In this document: one piece after another, positions 10,251 to 18,502 of the stretch
Layout of the letters: every line of letters starts with the position of its first letter
Numbering within the stretch: position 1 is the stretch's first letter
Source of the DNA: Bog-473 sp963726135
GTDB lineage: Bacteria; Actinomycetota; Acidimicrobiia; Acidimicrobiales; RAAP-2
DNA length: 64,000 bases
Assembly (NCBI GenBank): GCA_963726135.1
Contig: CAVSBE010000008.1
Location: 372,001-436,000 of the forward strand
Reading direction: 5' to 3'
Translations under genes and position numbers: made by a program
The notes under the pieces: generated by a model
What the model was told of the DNA's origin: nothing
What the model saw: only the letters and a program-made list of their open reading frames with translations
Databases searched by the model: none

Positions 10251-11576
10251 TCATCCCGCTGCGGTGGTGGCAGTCGCGGGGGGCGGAGGCGCAGTGGTGG
10301 TCGTGGTCGGCGCTGCGGGAGGCGCCGGCCCGGTCGTGGTGGTCGGCGCTGGCGGAGGTGCCGTGGTGGTGGTCGTCGTCGCCGGGGGATTGACTCCGAG
10401 GTTCGGGCCGACGACCGTGACCAGCGTGCCGATCGGCGTGAGCGGCCAGACCAGCGCAGCATCGGCATAGGTCATCTCGACGCAGCCGTTGCTCTGCGGG
10501 GTCCCGTAGCTGGCGCGGACGAAGCCGTGCAGCGCGTCGCCACCGTTGAAGTAGCTGGCATAGGGGACATTGGGGTCGTCGTAGGTGGTGCCGTCCGGGT
10601 TGGTTCCCTTCATCTCCGAGTACCGCACGTGCTCGAAGACGGCGAAGGTCCCGTCGACGGTGTCCGCACCGGGTGCGCCCGTGTTGACCGGGATCCCCAC
10701 GTACTGGGCCACCCCGTTGTTCCACAGCGTGAGATTCTGGGGGACCACCTTGTTCACGACGACGTACACGTAGGGCGTGACGTCCACCTTGTGGTTGATC
10801 GTGTCGTTGATGAGGGCGGTCCAGACCGCCGGCCCGGCAATCCCGTCGACCCCGATGGCGTTCTGGGTTTCGAAGGCCTCGACCGCGGCCTTGGTGATCA
10901 TGTCCTCGGTGCCCTGCGTCCACTGTGATGTGAGCTCCGCGGGCTGGCCGGGCCAGCGCCAGGTGAAGGTCCCCGCCTGATCCTGGGCGAGGTCGGCCGG
11001 GGAAGGTGGCGGGCCGCTCGGGACGAAGGCGACCGGGAGGAAGTTGAGCTGGGCCAGGAGCTGCTGCAGGCGGAGCGTGTCCCCGCCGGCAACGGCGAAC
11101 GAGACGGTCTGCGACGTGGGCAGCGCGGCCCCGTTACTCGCCCGTACGCCGTGCGAACCGCCCGGAATCGTGAGCACCTCGTGCGAGGAGGGGATGAGGG
11201 GTGAGGCGAGCTGGTACGAGAGCGTGGTCGAATTGGTCAGGACCCACTTGCCGGCGACGGCGGGCGTGAGCACGGGCGACGCCGAGGTCGCCGAGACGGG
11301 GGAGGAGAACGTCACCGTGATCGTGGTGTTCGGTGCAACGCCTTGCGCTCCCGCGACCGGTGTGGTCGTCCGCAGGGCCAACCCGGCCCCACTCGAGTGC
11401 GAGGGTGCGGAGCCCGCGTGCGTGTTCGAGGACGCGTTGGTGGATCCCGAGTGTCCGGGCGCGGTCGATCCGTTCGTGAGGAACAGCACGGCGGCGAGGA
11501 CGACGACCGCACCGGCCAGCAACACCCACGGCCGCAAGTGCAGCGGCCTGCCCACCCTGGATTCGAGAACGTTCAT
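10251..11576 (-). CDS. L,D-transpeptidase with PG-binding domain
   Basis: This 441-residue cell-wall enzyme forms 3-3 peptidoglycan cross-links or attaches proteins to the wall. In order: an N-terminal membrane anchor (about residues 17-34, WVLLAGAVVVLAAVLFL), a Ser/Thr-rich stretch, an Ig-like domain (about 65-165), a peptidoglycan-binding segment (TEDMITKAAVEAFE to VDGIAGPAVWTAL), and a C-terminal YkuD domain ending in HGFVRASYG...SNGCVEM with catalytic Cys near residue 365. A Thr/Pro-rich tail of about 45 residues follows. The ATG at 11576 has GGAGG a few bases upstream. It converges on the TPR gene with a one-base gap. Confidence 0.9.
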   Translation of the reverse strand: MNVLESRVGRPLHLRPWVLLAGAVVVLAAVLFLTNGSTAPGHSGSTNASSNTHAGSAPSHSSGAGLALRTTTPVAGAQGVAPNTTITVTFSSPVSATSASPVLTPAVAGKWVLTNSTTLSYQLASPLIPSSHEVLTIPGGSHGVRASNGAALPTSQTVSFAVAGGDTLRLQQLLAQLNFLPVAFVPSGPPPSPADLAQDQAGTFTWRWPGQPAELTSQWTQGTEDMITKAAVEAFETQNAIGVDGIAGPAVWTALINDTINHKVDVTPYVYVVVNKVVPQNLTLWNNGVAQYVGIPVNTGAPGADTVDGTFAVFEHVRYSEMKGTNPDGTTYDDPNVPYASYFNGGDALHGFVRASYGTPQSNGCVEMTYADAALVWPLTPIGTLVTVVGPNLGVNPPATTTTTTAPPPAPTTTTGPAPPAAPTTTTTAPPPPATATTAAG

Positions 11577-11886
11577 GACCTCCGCTCGCTCAGGACGTCG
11601 TCGATCAGAATCCGACCGTCCCAGCGTACGGCCCGGATCCGGGTGTGCAGCGTCATGGGCGACGGAATTGCGCAATTCGTGATCCGGCCGACCCTGATCT
11701 TCCAACGCCACCTGTCCAACGCCACCTGTCCAACGCCACCTGCACCTGCACCGATGCGCAGTGTGCGAGCACCGTGACCAGAACGTGAACGCCTGGGGAC
11801 GCCGACGCGTGGAAGGCCGCCGGCAGCACTCGAACCGGCGCGCGCACCCCTGGGGCACCCGCCGACCCTCCGGTAGGCTGGCGGGC

Positions 11887-12948
11887 ATGAGTACGAGCAC
11901 CGACCTCCACGCGCTCCTCGGCGGGGACGCGGACGCCCTCCTGGGTCACACGGCCAAGGCGTTCCCCGCCGAGCACCTCACCCTCCCGGGCCCGGACTAC
12001 CTGAGCCGCGTCTTCACCCAGAGCGACCGCAGTCCAACCGTCTTGCGCAATCTCGGCACCCTGTTCGACCACGGCCGTCTCGGCGGCACTGGATACGTTT
12101 CGATCCTTCCGGTCGACCAGGGCATCGAGCACTCGGCCGCGGCGAGCTTCGCGAAGAACCCGGCCTACTTCGACCCGCTGAACCTCCTTGAGCTCGCCCT
12201 GGCCGGCGACTGCAACGCCGTCGCGACGACCCTCGGCACACTGGGCCTCGCCTCACGGAGATACGTGCACCGCATCCCCTTCATCTGCAAGCTCAACCAC
12301 AACGCGTTCCTGCACGTGCCCGATACCTACGACCAGATCATGTTCGGCTCCGTCCGCCAGGCGGCCGACCTGGGAGCCGTCGGCGTGGGCGCCACCATCT
12401 ACTTCGGCTCCGACGACATGGACCGGGAGCTGCAGCAGGTCGCAGAGGCCTTCGCCGAGGCGCACCGGCTCGGCATGTTCACCGTGCTGTGGTGCTACCT
12501 GCGTAACCCCGCCTTCAAGAAGGACGGCGTCAACTACGAGGTTTCGGCCGACCTCACCGGTCAGGCCAACCACTTGGGTGTCACGATCGAGGCCGACATC
12601 ATCAAGCAGAAGCAGCCCGAGAACAACGGCGGCTACACGGCGATCGGCTTCGGCCGGACCGACCCGCTCGTCTACGACGAGCTGACGACCGACAACCCCA
12701 TCGACCTCACGCGCTGGCAGGTCGTCAACTGCTACGCGGGTCGCATCGGTCTCATCAACTCCGGTGGCGAGTCCAAGGGGGAGAACGACCTGGCCCAGGC
12801 CGTCCGCACCGCCGTCATCAACAAGCGCGCCGGCGGCATGGGGCTCATCGTGGGCCGGAAGGCCTTCCAACGGCCGCTGGCCGAGGGCGCCGCCCTGATC
12901 CACGCCGTCCAGGACGTCTACCTGGACCGCGAGGTCACCATCGCCTGA
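11887..12948 (+). CDS. fbaB: Class I fructose-bisphosphate aldolase (FbaB/DhnA type)
   Basis: This 353-residue cytosolic enzyme cleaves fructose 1,6-bisphosphate reversibly to dihydroxyacetone phosphate and glyceraldehyde 3-phosphate. It matches E. coli FbaB over its length: LSRVFTQSDRSPTVLRNL, SILPVDQGIEHSA, YVHRIPFICKLNHNAFL, GATIYFGSDD, SADLTGQANHLG, INKRAGGMGLIVGRKAF and the ending VQDVYLDREVTIA. Lysines in ADIIKQKQPENNGGY lie where DhnA-type aldolases form the Schiff base. The ATG is seven bases after TAGGCT (11874-11879), so a leaderless transcript is likely. It lies upstream of korAB but 250 bases away. Confidence 0.95.
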   Translation: MSTSTDLHALLGGDADALLGHTAKAFPAEHLTLPGPDYLSRVFTQSDRSPTVLRNLGTLFDHGRLGGTGYVSILPVDQGIEHSAAASFAKNPAYFDPLNLLELALAGDCNAVATTLGTLGLASRRYVHRIPFICKLNHNAFLHVPDTYDQIMFGSVRQAADLGAVGVGATIYFGSDDMDRELQQVAEAFAEAHRLGMFTVLWCYLRNPAFKKDGVNYEVSADLTGQANHLGVTIEADIIKQKQPENNGGYTAIGFGRTDPLVYDELTTDNPIDLTRWQVVNCYAGRIGLINSGGESKGENDLAQAVRTAVINKRAGGMGLIVGRKAFQRPLAEGAALIHAVQDVYLDREVTIA

Positions 12949-13198
12949 CCCCTGACGGGGCCCACCTCGCCGGTTCTGCCGCCGATCCCGTCGGAGGCCG
13001 CCCCGGTCCCTCCACGACGCCGACCGCAGGCTCTAGATGAACGGCGCATGAAGATCGGTCACCCTGCCCCGGGAGTAGGATTGCCCCGAACGAGCAATTC
13101 GGACGGAGAGTGCCGCGCGCCGTGCCGGCGGGGTGCCGGAAGGCCCGCAGCAGAGAGCCAGGACTCTCCCACGTCCACGACATGAGACGAGGCCGCCC

Positions 13199-15076
13199 GT
13201 GGCATCGGGAACGCAACACGGAACAGAGCAGATCGATCAGGTCATCGTGCGCTTCGCCGGCGACTCGGGTGACGGCATGCAGCTCACCGGCGACCGCTTC
13301 ACGACGAGCAGCGCGCTCCTGGGCAACGACCTCTCCACCTTCCCCGACTTCCCGGCCGAGATCAGGGCTCCCGCCGGCACCCTCAGCGGCGTGTCGGCGT
13401 TCCAGGTCCACATCTCTGACCACGACATCCTGACGCCGGGCGACTCGCCCAACGTGCTCGTGGCGATGAACCCCGCGGCCCTGCGGGCCAACGTCGACCT
13501 GATGGCGCAGGGGACCGTCCTCATCGTCAACAGCGACGCCTTCGACGAGCGCAGCCTGGCCAAGGCGGGCTACGGCGCCAACCCGCTGACCGACGGCTCG
13601 CTCGCCGCCTACACCGTCTACGAGGTCCCGATGACCTCCATCACCCAGGAGGTCTGCAAGGAGGCCGGCGTCAAGCCTCGCGACGCCGAGCGCTCCAAGA
13701 ACTTCTTCGCACTCGGGTTGGTGAGCTGGCTCTACACCCGGCCCCTGGAGCCGACCGTCAACTGGATCACCGAGCGCTTCGCGGGCAAGCCGCAGGTGGT
13801 CGAGGCCAACACCCGGGCCTTCCGGGCCGGTTACGACTTCGGCGAGACGGCCGAGCTCTTCGAGTCCAACTACGAGATCCGGCCGGCCACCTTCGAACCG
13901 GGCGAGTACGTGCAGGTCACCGGCAACCAGGCGCTCGCCTGGGGGCTGATCACCGCGTCGCGCCTGGCCGGAGTGCCGCTGTTCCTCGGCAGCTACCCGA
14001 TCACGCCCGCCTCGGACATCCTGCACGAGCTCAGCCGGCGCAAGGAGTTCGGGATCCGCACCTTCCAAGCCGAGGACGAGATCGCCGGCATCGGCGCGGC
14101 CCTGGGCGCCTCGTTCGGGGGCGCCATCGGGGTCACCACGACCAGCGGCCCGGGACTGGACCTCAAATCCGAGACGATCGGGCTGGCCATCAACCTCGAG
14201 CTGCCCCTGGTCGTCGTCGACGTCCAGCGCGGCGGGCCCTCCACCGGGCTGCCCACCAAGACCGAGCAGGCCGACCTGCTGCACGCCATGTACGGCCGCC
14301 ACGGCGAGGCACCGCTGCCGATCCTGGCGCCGACGACGCCGAGCGACTGCTTCGCGGCGGCGATCGAGGCCACCCGGCTGGCCGTGAAGTACCGCACCCC
14401 GGTGATCCTGCTCTCCGACGGGTACCTGGCCAACGGGGCCGAGCCGTGGCGCCTGCCCGACCTCGACACCTTCGAGCCGATCGAGCCCGGTTTCGCGGCA
14501 GAGCCCAATCACGTCGACGAGGACGGCACCCCGACCTTCTGGCCCTACGTGCGCGACCCCGAGACGCTGGCCCGCCCCTGGGCTCCACCGGGGCTGCCCG
14601 GCCTGGAGCACCGTATCGGCGGCCTCGAGAAGGCGGACGGCACGGGCAACGTCTCGTACGAGGGCGTCAACCACGAGCGCATGGTCCACCTCCGCCAGGA
14701 CAAGATCGCCGGGATCGCCGCCGAGATCCCGCCGGTCGAGGTCAACGACGAGAGCGGTGACGCGCAGTTGCTCCTGGTCAGCTGGGGCTCGACCTATGCG
14801 GCGGTGGCGGCCGGCGTGAAGCGGATACGCGCCCGGGGCATGAAGGCGGCCCACGTGCACCTGCGCTACCTCAACCCGCTGCCCGCCAACCTGGGTGAGG
14901 TGCTCGCCCGCTACACCCAGGTGCTCGTGCCCGAGATCAACCTGGGCCAGCTGAGCCGGATACTGCGGGCCGAGTACCTGGTCGACGCGCAGACCATGTC
15001 GAAGATGCAAGGCGTGCCGTTCCGCGTCGGAGAGATCGAGGCAGCCATCACCGCGCTGCTCGGAGGGAAGTCATGA
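13199..15076 (+). CDS. korA: 2-oxoacid:ferredoxin oxidoreductase subunit alpha (gamma-alpha fusion)
   Basis: This 625-residue subunit, with KorB, decarboxylates 2-oxoglutarate (or another 2-oxoacid) to the acyl-CoA and passes electrons to ferredoxin. The N-terminal gamma-like domain (about residues 8-195) begins IVRFAGDSGDGMQLTG; the alpha domain follows from about 215 with ITASRLAGVPLFLGSYPITP, FQAEDEIAGIGAALGA, TTTSGPGLDLKSE and DVQRGGPSTGLPTKTEQADL. The GTG at 13199 is chosen because ACGAGG lies about eight bases before it and the fold starts at once. The stop overlaps the korB ATG by four bases, indicating translational coupling. The domain order is that of the two-subunit enzymes of mycobacteria. 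Confidence 0.93.
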   Translation: MASGTQHGTEQIDQVIVRFAGDSGDGMQLTGDRFTTSSALLGNDLSTFPDFPAEIRAPAGTLSGVSAFQVHISDHDILTPGDSPNVLVAMNPAALRANVDLMAQGTVLIVNSDAFDERSLAKAGYGANPLTDGSLAAYTVYEVPMTSITQEVCKEAGVKPRDAERSKNFFALGLVSWLYTRPLEPTVNWITERFAGKPQVVEANTRAFRAGYDFGETAELFESNYEIRPATFEPGEYVQVTGNQALAWGLITASRLAGVPLFLGSYPITPASDILHELSRRKEFGIRTFQAEDEIAGIGAALGASFGGAIGVTTTSGPGLDLKSETIGLAINLELPLVVVDVQRGGPSTGLPTKTEQADLLHAMYGRHGEAPLPILAPTTPSDCFAAAIEATRLAVKYRTPVILLSDGYLANGAEPWRLPDLDTFEPIEPGFAAEPNHVDEDGTPTFWPYVRDPETLARPWAPPGLPGLEHRIGGLEKADGTGNVSYEGVNHERMVHLRQDKIAGIAAEIPPVEVNDESGDAQLLLVSWGSTYAAVAAGVKRIRARGMKAAHVHLRYLNPLPANLGEVLARYTQVLVPEINLGQLSRILRAEYLVDAQTMSKMQGVPFRVGEIEAAITALLGGKS

Positions 15077-16140
15077 GCGAGTCCAACGGTTCCAACGGGT
15101 CCGTCGCCACCGCGGTCCCGGTCACCGCCCGCAAGGACTGGACCAGCGACCAGGAGGTGCGCTGGTGCCCCGGGTGCGGCGACTACTCCATCCTGGCCGC
15201 CGTCCAGATGCTCATGCCCGAGCTGGGCGTGCGGCGCGAGAACACCGTGTTCCTCTCGGGCATCGGGTGCGCGGCCCGCTTCCCGTACTACATGAACACG
15301 TACGGCATGCACTCCATTCACGGACGTGCCCCGGCCATCGCCACCGGACTGGCGACGACACGCCCCGACCTCGACGTCTGGGTCATCTCCGGCGACGGGG
15401 ACGCCTTGTCCATCGGGGGCAACCACCTGATCCACGCGCTGCGCCGCAACGTGCGGCTCAACATCTTGATGTTCAACAACCAGATCTACGGCCTGACCAA
15501 GGGCCAGTACTCGCCGACGTCGGAAGTGGCCAAGGTCACCAAGTCGACGCCGTTCGGCTCCGTCGACACGCCGTTCAACCCGGTCTCGCTCGCGCTGGGC
15601 GCCGAGGCGACCTTCGTCGCCCGTACCCACGACATGGACCGGGCCCACATGCAGGAGACCTTCCGCCGGGCCCATCAGCACAACGGTGCGGCGTTCGTCG
15701 AGGTCCTGCAGAACTGCAACGTGTTCAACGACGGCGCGTTCGAGAAGATCACCAGTCGCGACGTCCGGGCCAGCATGCTGATCCCGCTCCAGCACGGCAA
15801 GCCGATCGTCTTCGGCGCCGAAGGCTCCGAGCGCGGCGTGGTCCAGCGACCCGACGGAAGCCTCGAGATCGTGGCCGTGGCCGACGTCGGCCTCGACACG
15901 CTGCTGGTGCACGACGAGGCCCGTGACGACCCGGGGCTGGCCTTCGCTCTGTCGCGCCTGGCCCGCGGTCCCTACGAGCCGACGCCGATCGGCGTGTTCC
16001 GTGCCGTGGGACGCCCCGAGTACGGGACACAGATGTCCGAGCAGATCACCGACGCCCAGGCCAAACGCGGGCTGGGTGATGTGGCGGCGTTGCTGCGCTC
16101 GGGCTCGAGCTGGACCGTGAACGAAGAGACGGTGAACTAA
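15073..16140 (+). CDS. korB: 2-oxoacid:ferredoxin oxidoreductase subunit beta
   Basis: This 355-residue thiamine-diphosphate-binding subunit partners KorA. Visible motifs are RWCPGCGDYSILAAVQ, FLSGIGCAARFPYYMNTYGM, GRAPAIATGLA, and the TPP/Mg signature SGDGDALSIGGNHLIHALRR ending in FNNQIYGLTKGQYSP. No extra ferredoxin domain is present, so electrons must pass to a separate ferredoxin. ATG overlaps the korA stop (ATGA). The gene ends against a convergent SRPBCC gene with a four-base overlap. Substrate preference for 2-oxoglutarate is inferred from similarity to actinobacterial KorAB; pyruvate cannot be excluded. Confidence 0.93.
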   Translation: MSESNGSNGSVATAVPVTARKDWTSDQEVRWCPGCGDYSILAAVQMLMPELGVRRENTVFLSGIGCAARFPYYMNTYGMHSIHGRAPAIATGLATTRPDLDVWVISGDGDALSIGGNHLIHALRRNVRLNILMFNNQIYGLTKGQYSPTSEVAKVTKSTPFGSVDTPFNPVSLALGAEATFVARTHDMDRAHMQETFRRAHQHNGAAFVEVLQNCNVFNDGAFEKITSRDVRASMLIPLQHGKPIVFGAEGSERGVVQRPDGSLEIVAVADVGLDTLLVHDEARDDPGLAFALSRLARGPYEPTPIGVFRAVGRPEYGTQMSEQITDAQAKRGLGDVAALLRSGSSWTVNEETVN

Positions 16141-16634
16141 AGGGCGGAGACTGTCGGCCCTGCGTCAGCGGCGCCCTGCGCCTGGACCTCGTCCCGGATC
16201 CGCTCGAGCGTCGTGCGCATGCCGTTGCGGTTGGTCTTGCCACGGGACCAGCCGAGCAACGCCCAGTAGAGGCGCAGCCACCACAGCGGGGCGAGCCTGA
16301 AGGATTCGGTCACGTCGCAGCCGTCACGCGCCGGAGCAATGTCGTAGCGCCACACGCTGAGCGGCGGCTTGTCCGCCGCGCCCACCCCGAAGGCGAAGGT
16401 CTTCCCCGGCTCGCACTCCGTCACCGTGCACTTCGTCCAGTAGACGAGCGGCTTGTGGCCGTTGCGCCTCACGTGGCCCCGGAACCGCGCCCCGACCACC
16501 GGACCGGAGGACCCCTCGATCCACTCGGCCTCGAAGGTCTCGGGGCTGTAGCTCCCGATGCGGGTCACATCGCTCACGAGGTCCCAGACGCGTTCGGATG
16601 GCGCCGCCATGTGGACGGTCACGGAGTCGTGCAT
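16137..16634 (-). CDS. SRPBCC-family protein
   Basis: This 165-residue single-domain protein has the polyketide-cyclase/START-like pattern: a first strand plus helix (VTVHMAAPSERVWDLVSDVT), a mid-domain Gly-rich turn (GPVVGARFRGHVRR), strands with WRYDIAPARDGCDVTESF, and a long C-terminal helix (MRTTLERIRDEVQAQ). Such domains bind hydrophobic ligands in a deep pocket. No catalytic residue can be named. ATG at 16634 has GAGGTGA upstream. It lies next to the DUF1015 gene on the same strand (nine-base gap), so the two may be co-transcribed with DUF1015 first. The specific role is unknown. Confidence 0.85.
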   Translation of the reverse strand: MHDSVTVHMAAPSERVWDLVSDVTRIGSYSPETFEAEWIEGSSGPVVGARFRGHVRRNGHKPLVYWTKCTVTECEPGKTFAFGVGAADKPPLSVWRYDIAPARDGCDVTESFRLAPLWWLRLYWALLGWSRGKTNRNGMRTTLERIRDEVQAQGAADAGPTVSAL

Positions 16635-16643
16635 GCGGTCACC

Positions 16644-17867
16644 TCAGGGCAGGTCGAGAGACCGGAACACCATGCCGGTCCGGGGCTTGGGGCTGAAGTA
16701 GGTGGTCTTGGGGGGCATGCGGCGGCGCTCGTTGGCCCACTCGTCGATCTGCTTGACCGTCACGGGCCGCAGGAGGAAGGCCGCCTGGCCCTCGCCCTCC
16801 CGGAGGGCCTCCAGCGCCTCGCCGACGCTGTGGCGGTGCATGACCTCGTGGGCCGGCAGGGCCGAGAGCACGGTGGCGATGAGGGCAGAGTCCAGGTCGT
16901 TGCCCACCTCCTCCTGGGTCTCGAAGTGGGGGAGGAGCAGGTAGGCCCGGTCCCCGCTGACGAGGGCGAGCGAGTTGGAGTCCGCCAGCGCGCCGAGCGT
17001 GCGGTCGTCGGCCGCTCCGGCCCGGACGACGTCGAACCACTGCGCGAGGGCCCCGACCAGGTCGAAGCCGTCCGGGAGCCCGCTGACGGTGCGGTGGATG
17101 GCGCCCACCGTGAGCTGGTTCTCAGACAGCTCCACGACCAGGGCCATCACCAGGTCGTGCGGTCCGGCCACACCGCCGTTGGCGGAGCGGCACTCTGCCT
17201 GGTACGCCCGCGCCGTCTCGTAGCGGTGGTGCCCGTCGGCCAGGACGACCGGCGCGGATGCCACGCCCGCCCCCACGGCGGCCACCGCGTCCGGGTCGCT
17301 CAGCGCCCAGATCTGGTGGCGGACCCCGTCGTCGTCGTAGGCCTCGGCCACCGGCTCGTCGTCCGTCGGATCGAACGTGGCCGTCACGCCGGGTGCCATG
17401 GAGAGGCCCCAGATCGGCGACAGGTTGGCCCGGGTGGCGCGCAGCAGGTCGAGCCGGTCGCTCTTGGGCTTGGGCAGGGTCTGCTCGTGGGGGAGGATGT
17501 CGCTCTCCTCGCCCGGCTCGGCCAGGCCCAGTGCACCGATGACGCCCGTCGTGGTTCGCCCCGACGAGTCCGTCATGCGGTACGGGTAGAGGCTGGGCTC
17601 CTTCTCGGCCACGATGGTCCCCTCGGCCTGCCAGCGGGTGAACAGGTCGGACGCCACGGCGTAGCGGTCGCGGCCTCCGGCGAGGTCCGGCTCGGGCAGT
17701 TCGACGAGGACGGCGTTGGCCTGGTGGCGGGAGGCCAGGTGCGTCCGCTCGGCCGACGAGATGACGTCGTAGGGCGGGGCGATGACCTGGGCGATGGGCG
17801 CGACCTCGGGCCTGTAGCGCAGGCCTTTGAACGGTTCGAAACGAGGCACACGGCCACTCTGGCACAC
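16644..17867 (-). CDS. DUF1015 family protein
   Basis: This 407-residue protein matches the DUF1015 family found across bacteria. Typical blocks are RFEPFKGLRYRPE at the start, IAPPYDVISSAERTHL, VIGALGLAEPGE, VVLADGHHRYETARAYQ and the ending TYFSPKPRTGMVFRSL. Biochemical function is unsettled in the family. The His-rich DGHHRYETA motif is its hallmark and suggests a metal or phosphate site. Two GTG starts are possible, 17867 and 17849; the second opens directly into the conserved RFEPF block. It is divergent from pgsA, with about 40 bases between the two starts. Confidence 0.88.
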   Translation of the reverse strand: MCQSGRVPRFEPFKGLRYRPEVAPIAQVIAPPYDVISSAERTHLASRHQANAVLVELPEPDLAGGRDRYAVASDLFTRWQAEGTIVAEKEPSLYPYRMTDSSGRTTTGVIGALGLAEPGEESDILPHEQTLPKPKSDRLDLLRATRANLSPIWGLSMAPGVTATFDPTDDEPVAEAYDDDGVRHQIWALSDPDAVAAVGAGVASAPVVLADGHHRYETARAYQAECRSANGGVAGPHDLVMALVVELSENQLTVGAIHRTVSGLPDGFDLVGALAQWFDVVRAGAADDRTLGALADSNSLALVSGDRAYLLLPHFETQEEVGNDLDSALIATVLSALPAHEVMHRHSVGEALEALREGEGQAAFLLRPVTVKQIDEWANERRRMPPKTTYFSPKPRTGMVFRSLDLP

Positions 17868-17908
17868 CGCAGACGAGGCCGTCGGGGGTCATTCCCTAGA
17901 CTCGGTGC

Positions 17909-18502
17909 GTGGACGACGAAGGGCTGGACCGGATCCTCACCGCTCCCAACGTCATCACCATGGTGCGGCTCCTGTGCATTCCGATCTTCTTGTGGCTGCT
18001 GTTCGTGGCGCACCGGCAGACGGCGGCAGCGGTCCTGCTCGCGGTGCTCGGCGCGACGGACTGGGTGGATGGGTACGTGGCTCGGCGCTACGGCCAGGTG
18101 TCGACCTTCGGCAAGGTGCTCGACCCCACGGCGGACCGTGTGCTGGTTGGCACGGCGGTCATCGCCATCATGATCTACGGCGCCGTGCCGCTCTGGTTCG
18201 GCATCGCGACCATTGCCCGGGAGGTGCTGGTCTCGGCCATGGTCGTGCTTCTCGCCACGCTGGGCGCGGCGCGCATCGATGTGTTGTGGGTCGGCAAGGC
18301 AGGCACATTCGGGCTGATGTTCGCCTACCCGACCTTCCTCCTCGGCGACGGCACCGCCTCCTGGCAAGAGCCCATTCGGGCCATCGCGTGGGTGACGGGC
18401 CTGGTCGGCCTCGCGCTCGCCTGGTGGGCGGCCGGGAGCTACATCGCCCCGGCGCGGCGCGCGTTGCGCGACGGCCGCGCGGCCCGGAGGAGCGCGGTAT
18501 GA
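17909..18502 (+). CDS. pgsA: CDP-diacylglycerol--glycerol-3-phosphate phosphatidyltransferase-like
   Basis: This 197-residue integral membrane enzyme belongs to the CDP-alcohol phosphatidyltransferases. The full catalytic signature DG-x2-AR-x8-G-x3-D-x3-D is present in DGYVARRYGQVSTFGKVLDP followed by TAD (about residues 56-78). About five to six membrane segments follow, as expected. The likely product is phosphatidylglycerophosphate, the precursor of cardiolipin; the exact alcohol is inferred. GTG at 17909 lies six bases after TAGACT (17897-17902), a leaderless-type start. The stop overlaps the next gene by four bases (ATGA), so the two are coupled. Confidence 0.88.
   Translation: MDDEGLDRILTAPNVITMVRLLCIPIFLWLLFVAHRQTAAAVLLAVLGATDWVDGYVARRYGQVSTFGKVLDPTADRVLVGTAVIAIMIYGAVPLWFGIATIAREVLVSAMVVLLATLGAARIDVLWVGKAGTFGLMFAYPTFLLGDGTASWQEPIRAIAWVTGLVGLALAWWAAGSYIAPARRALRDGRAARRSAV

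Noticed and set aside
12935..15010. A 691-codon open frame on the minus strand opposite korA
   Set aside because: It is the shadow of korA, whose motifs are fully conserved. The antisense product is His/Gly/Val-rich with no domain, as expected when a high-GC gene is read backwards.
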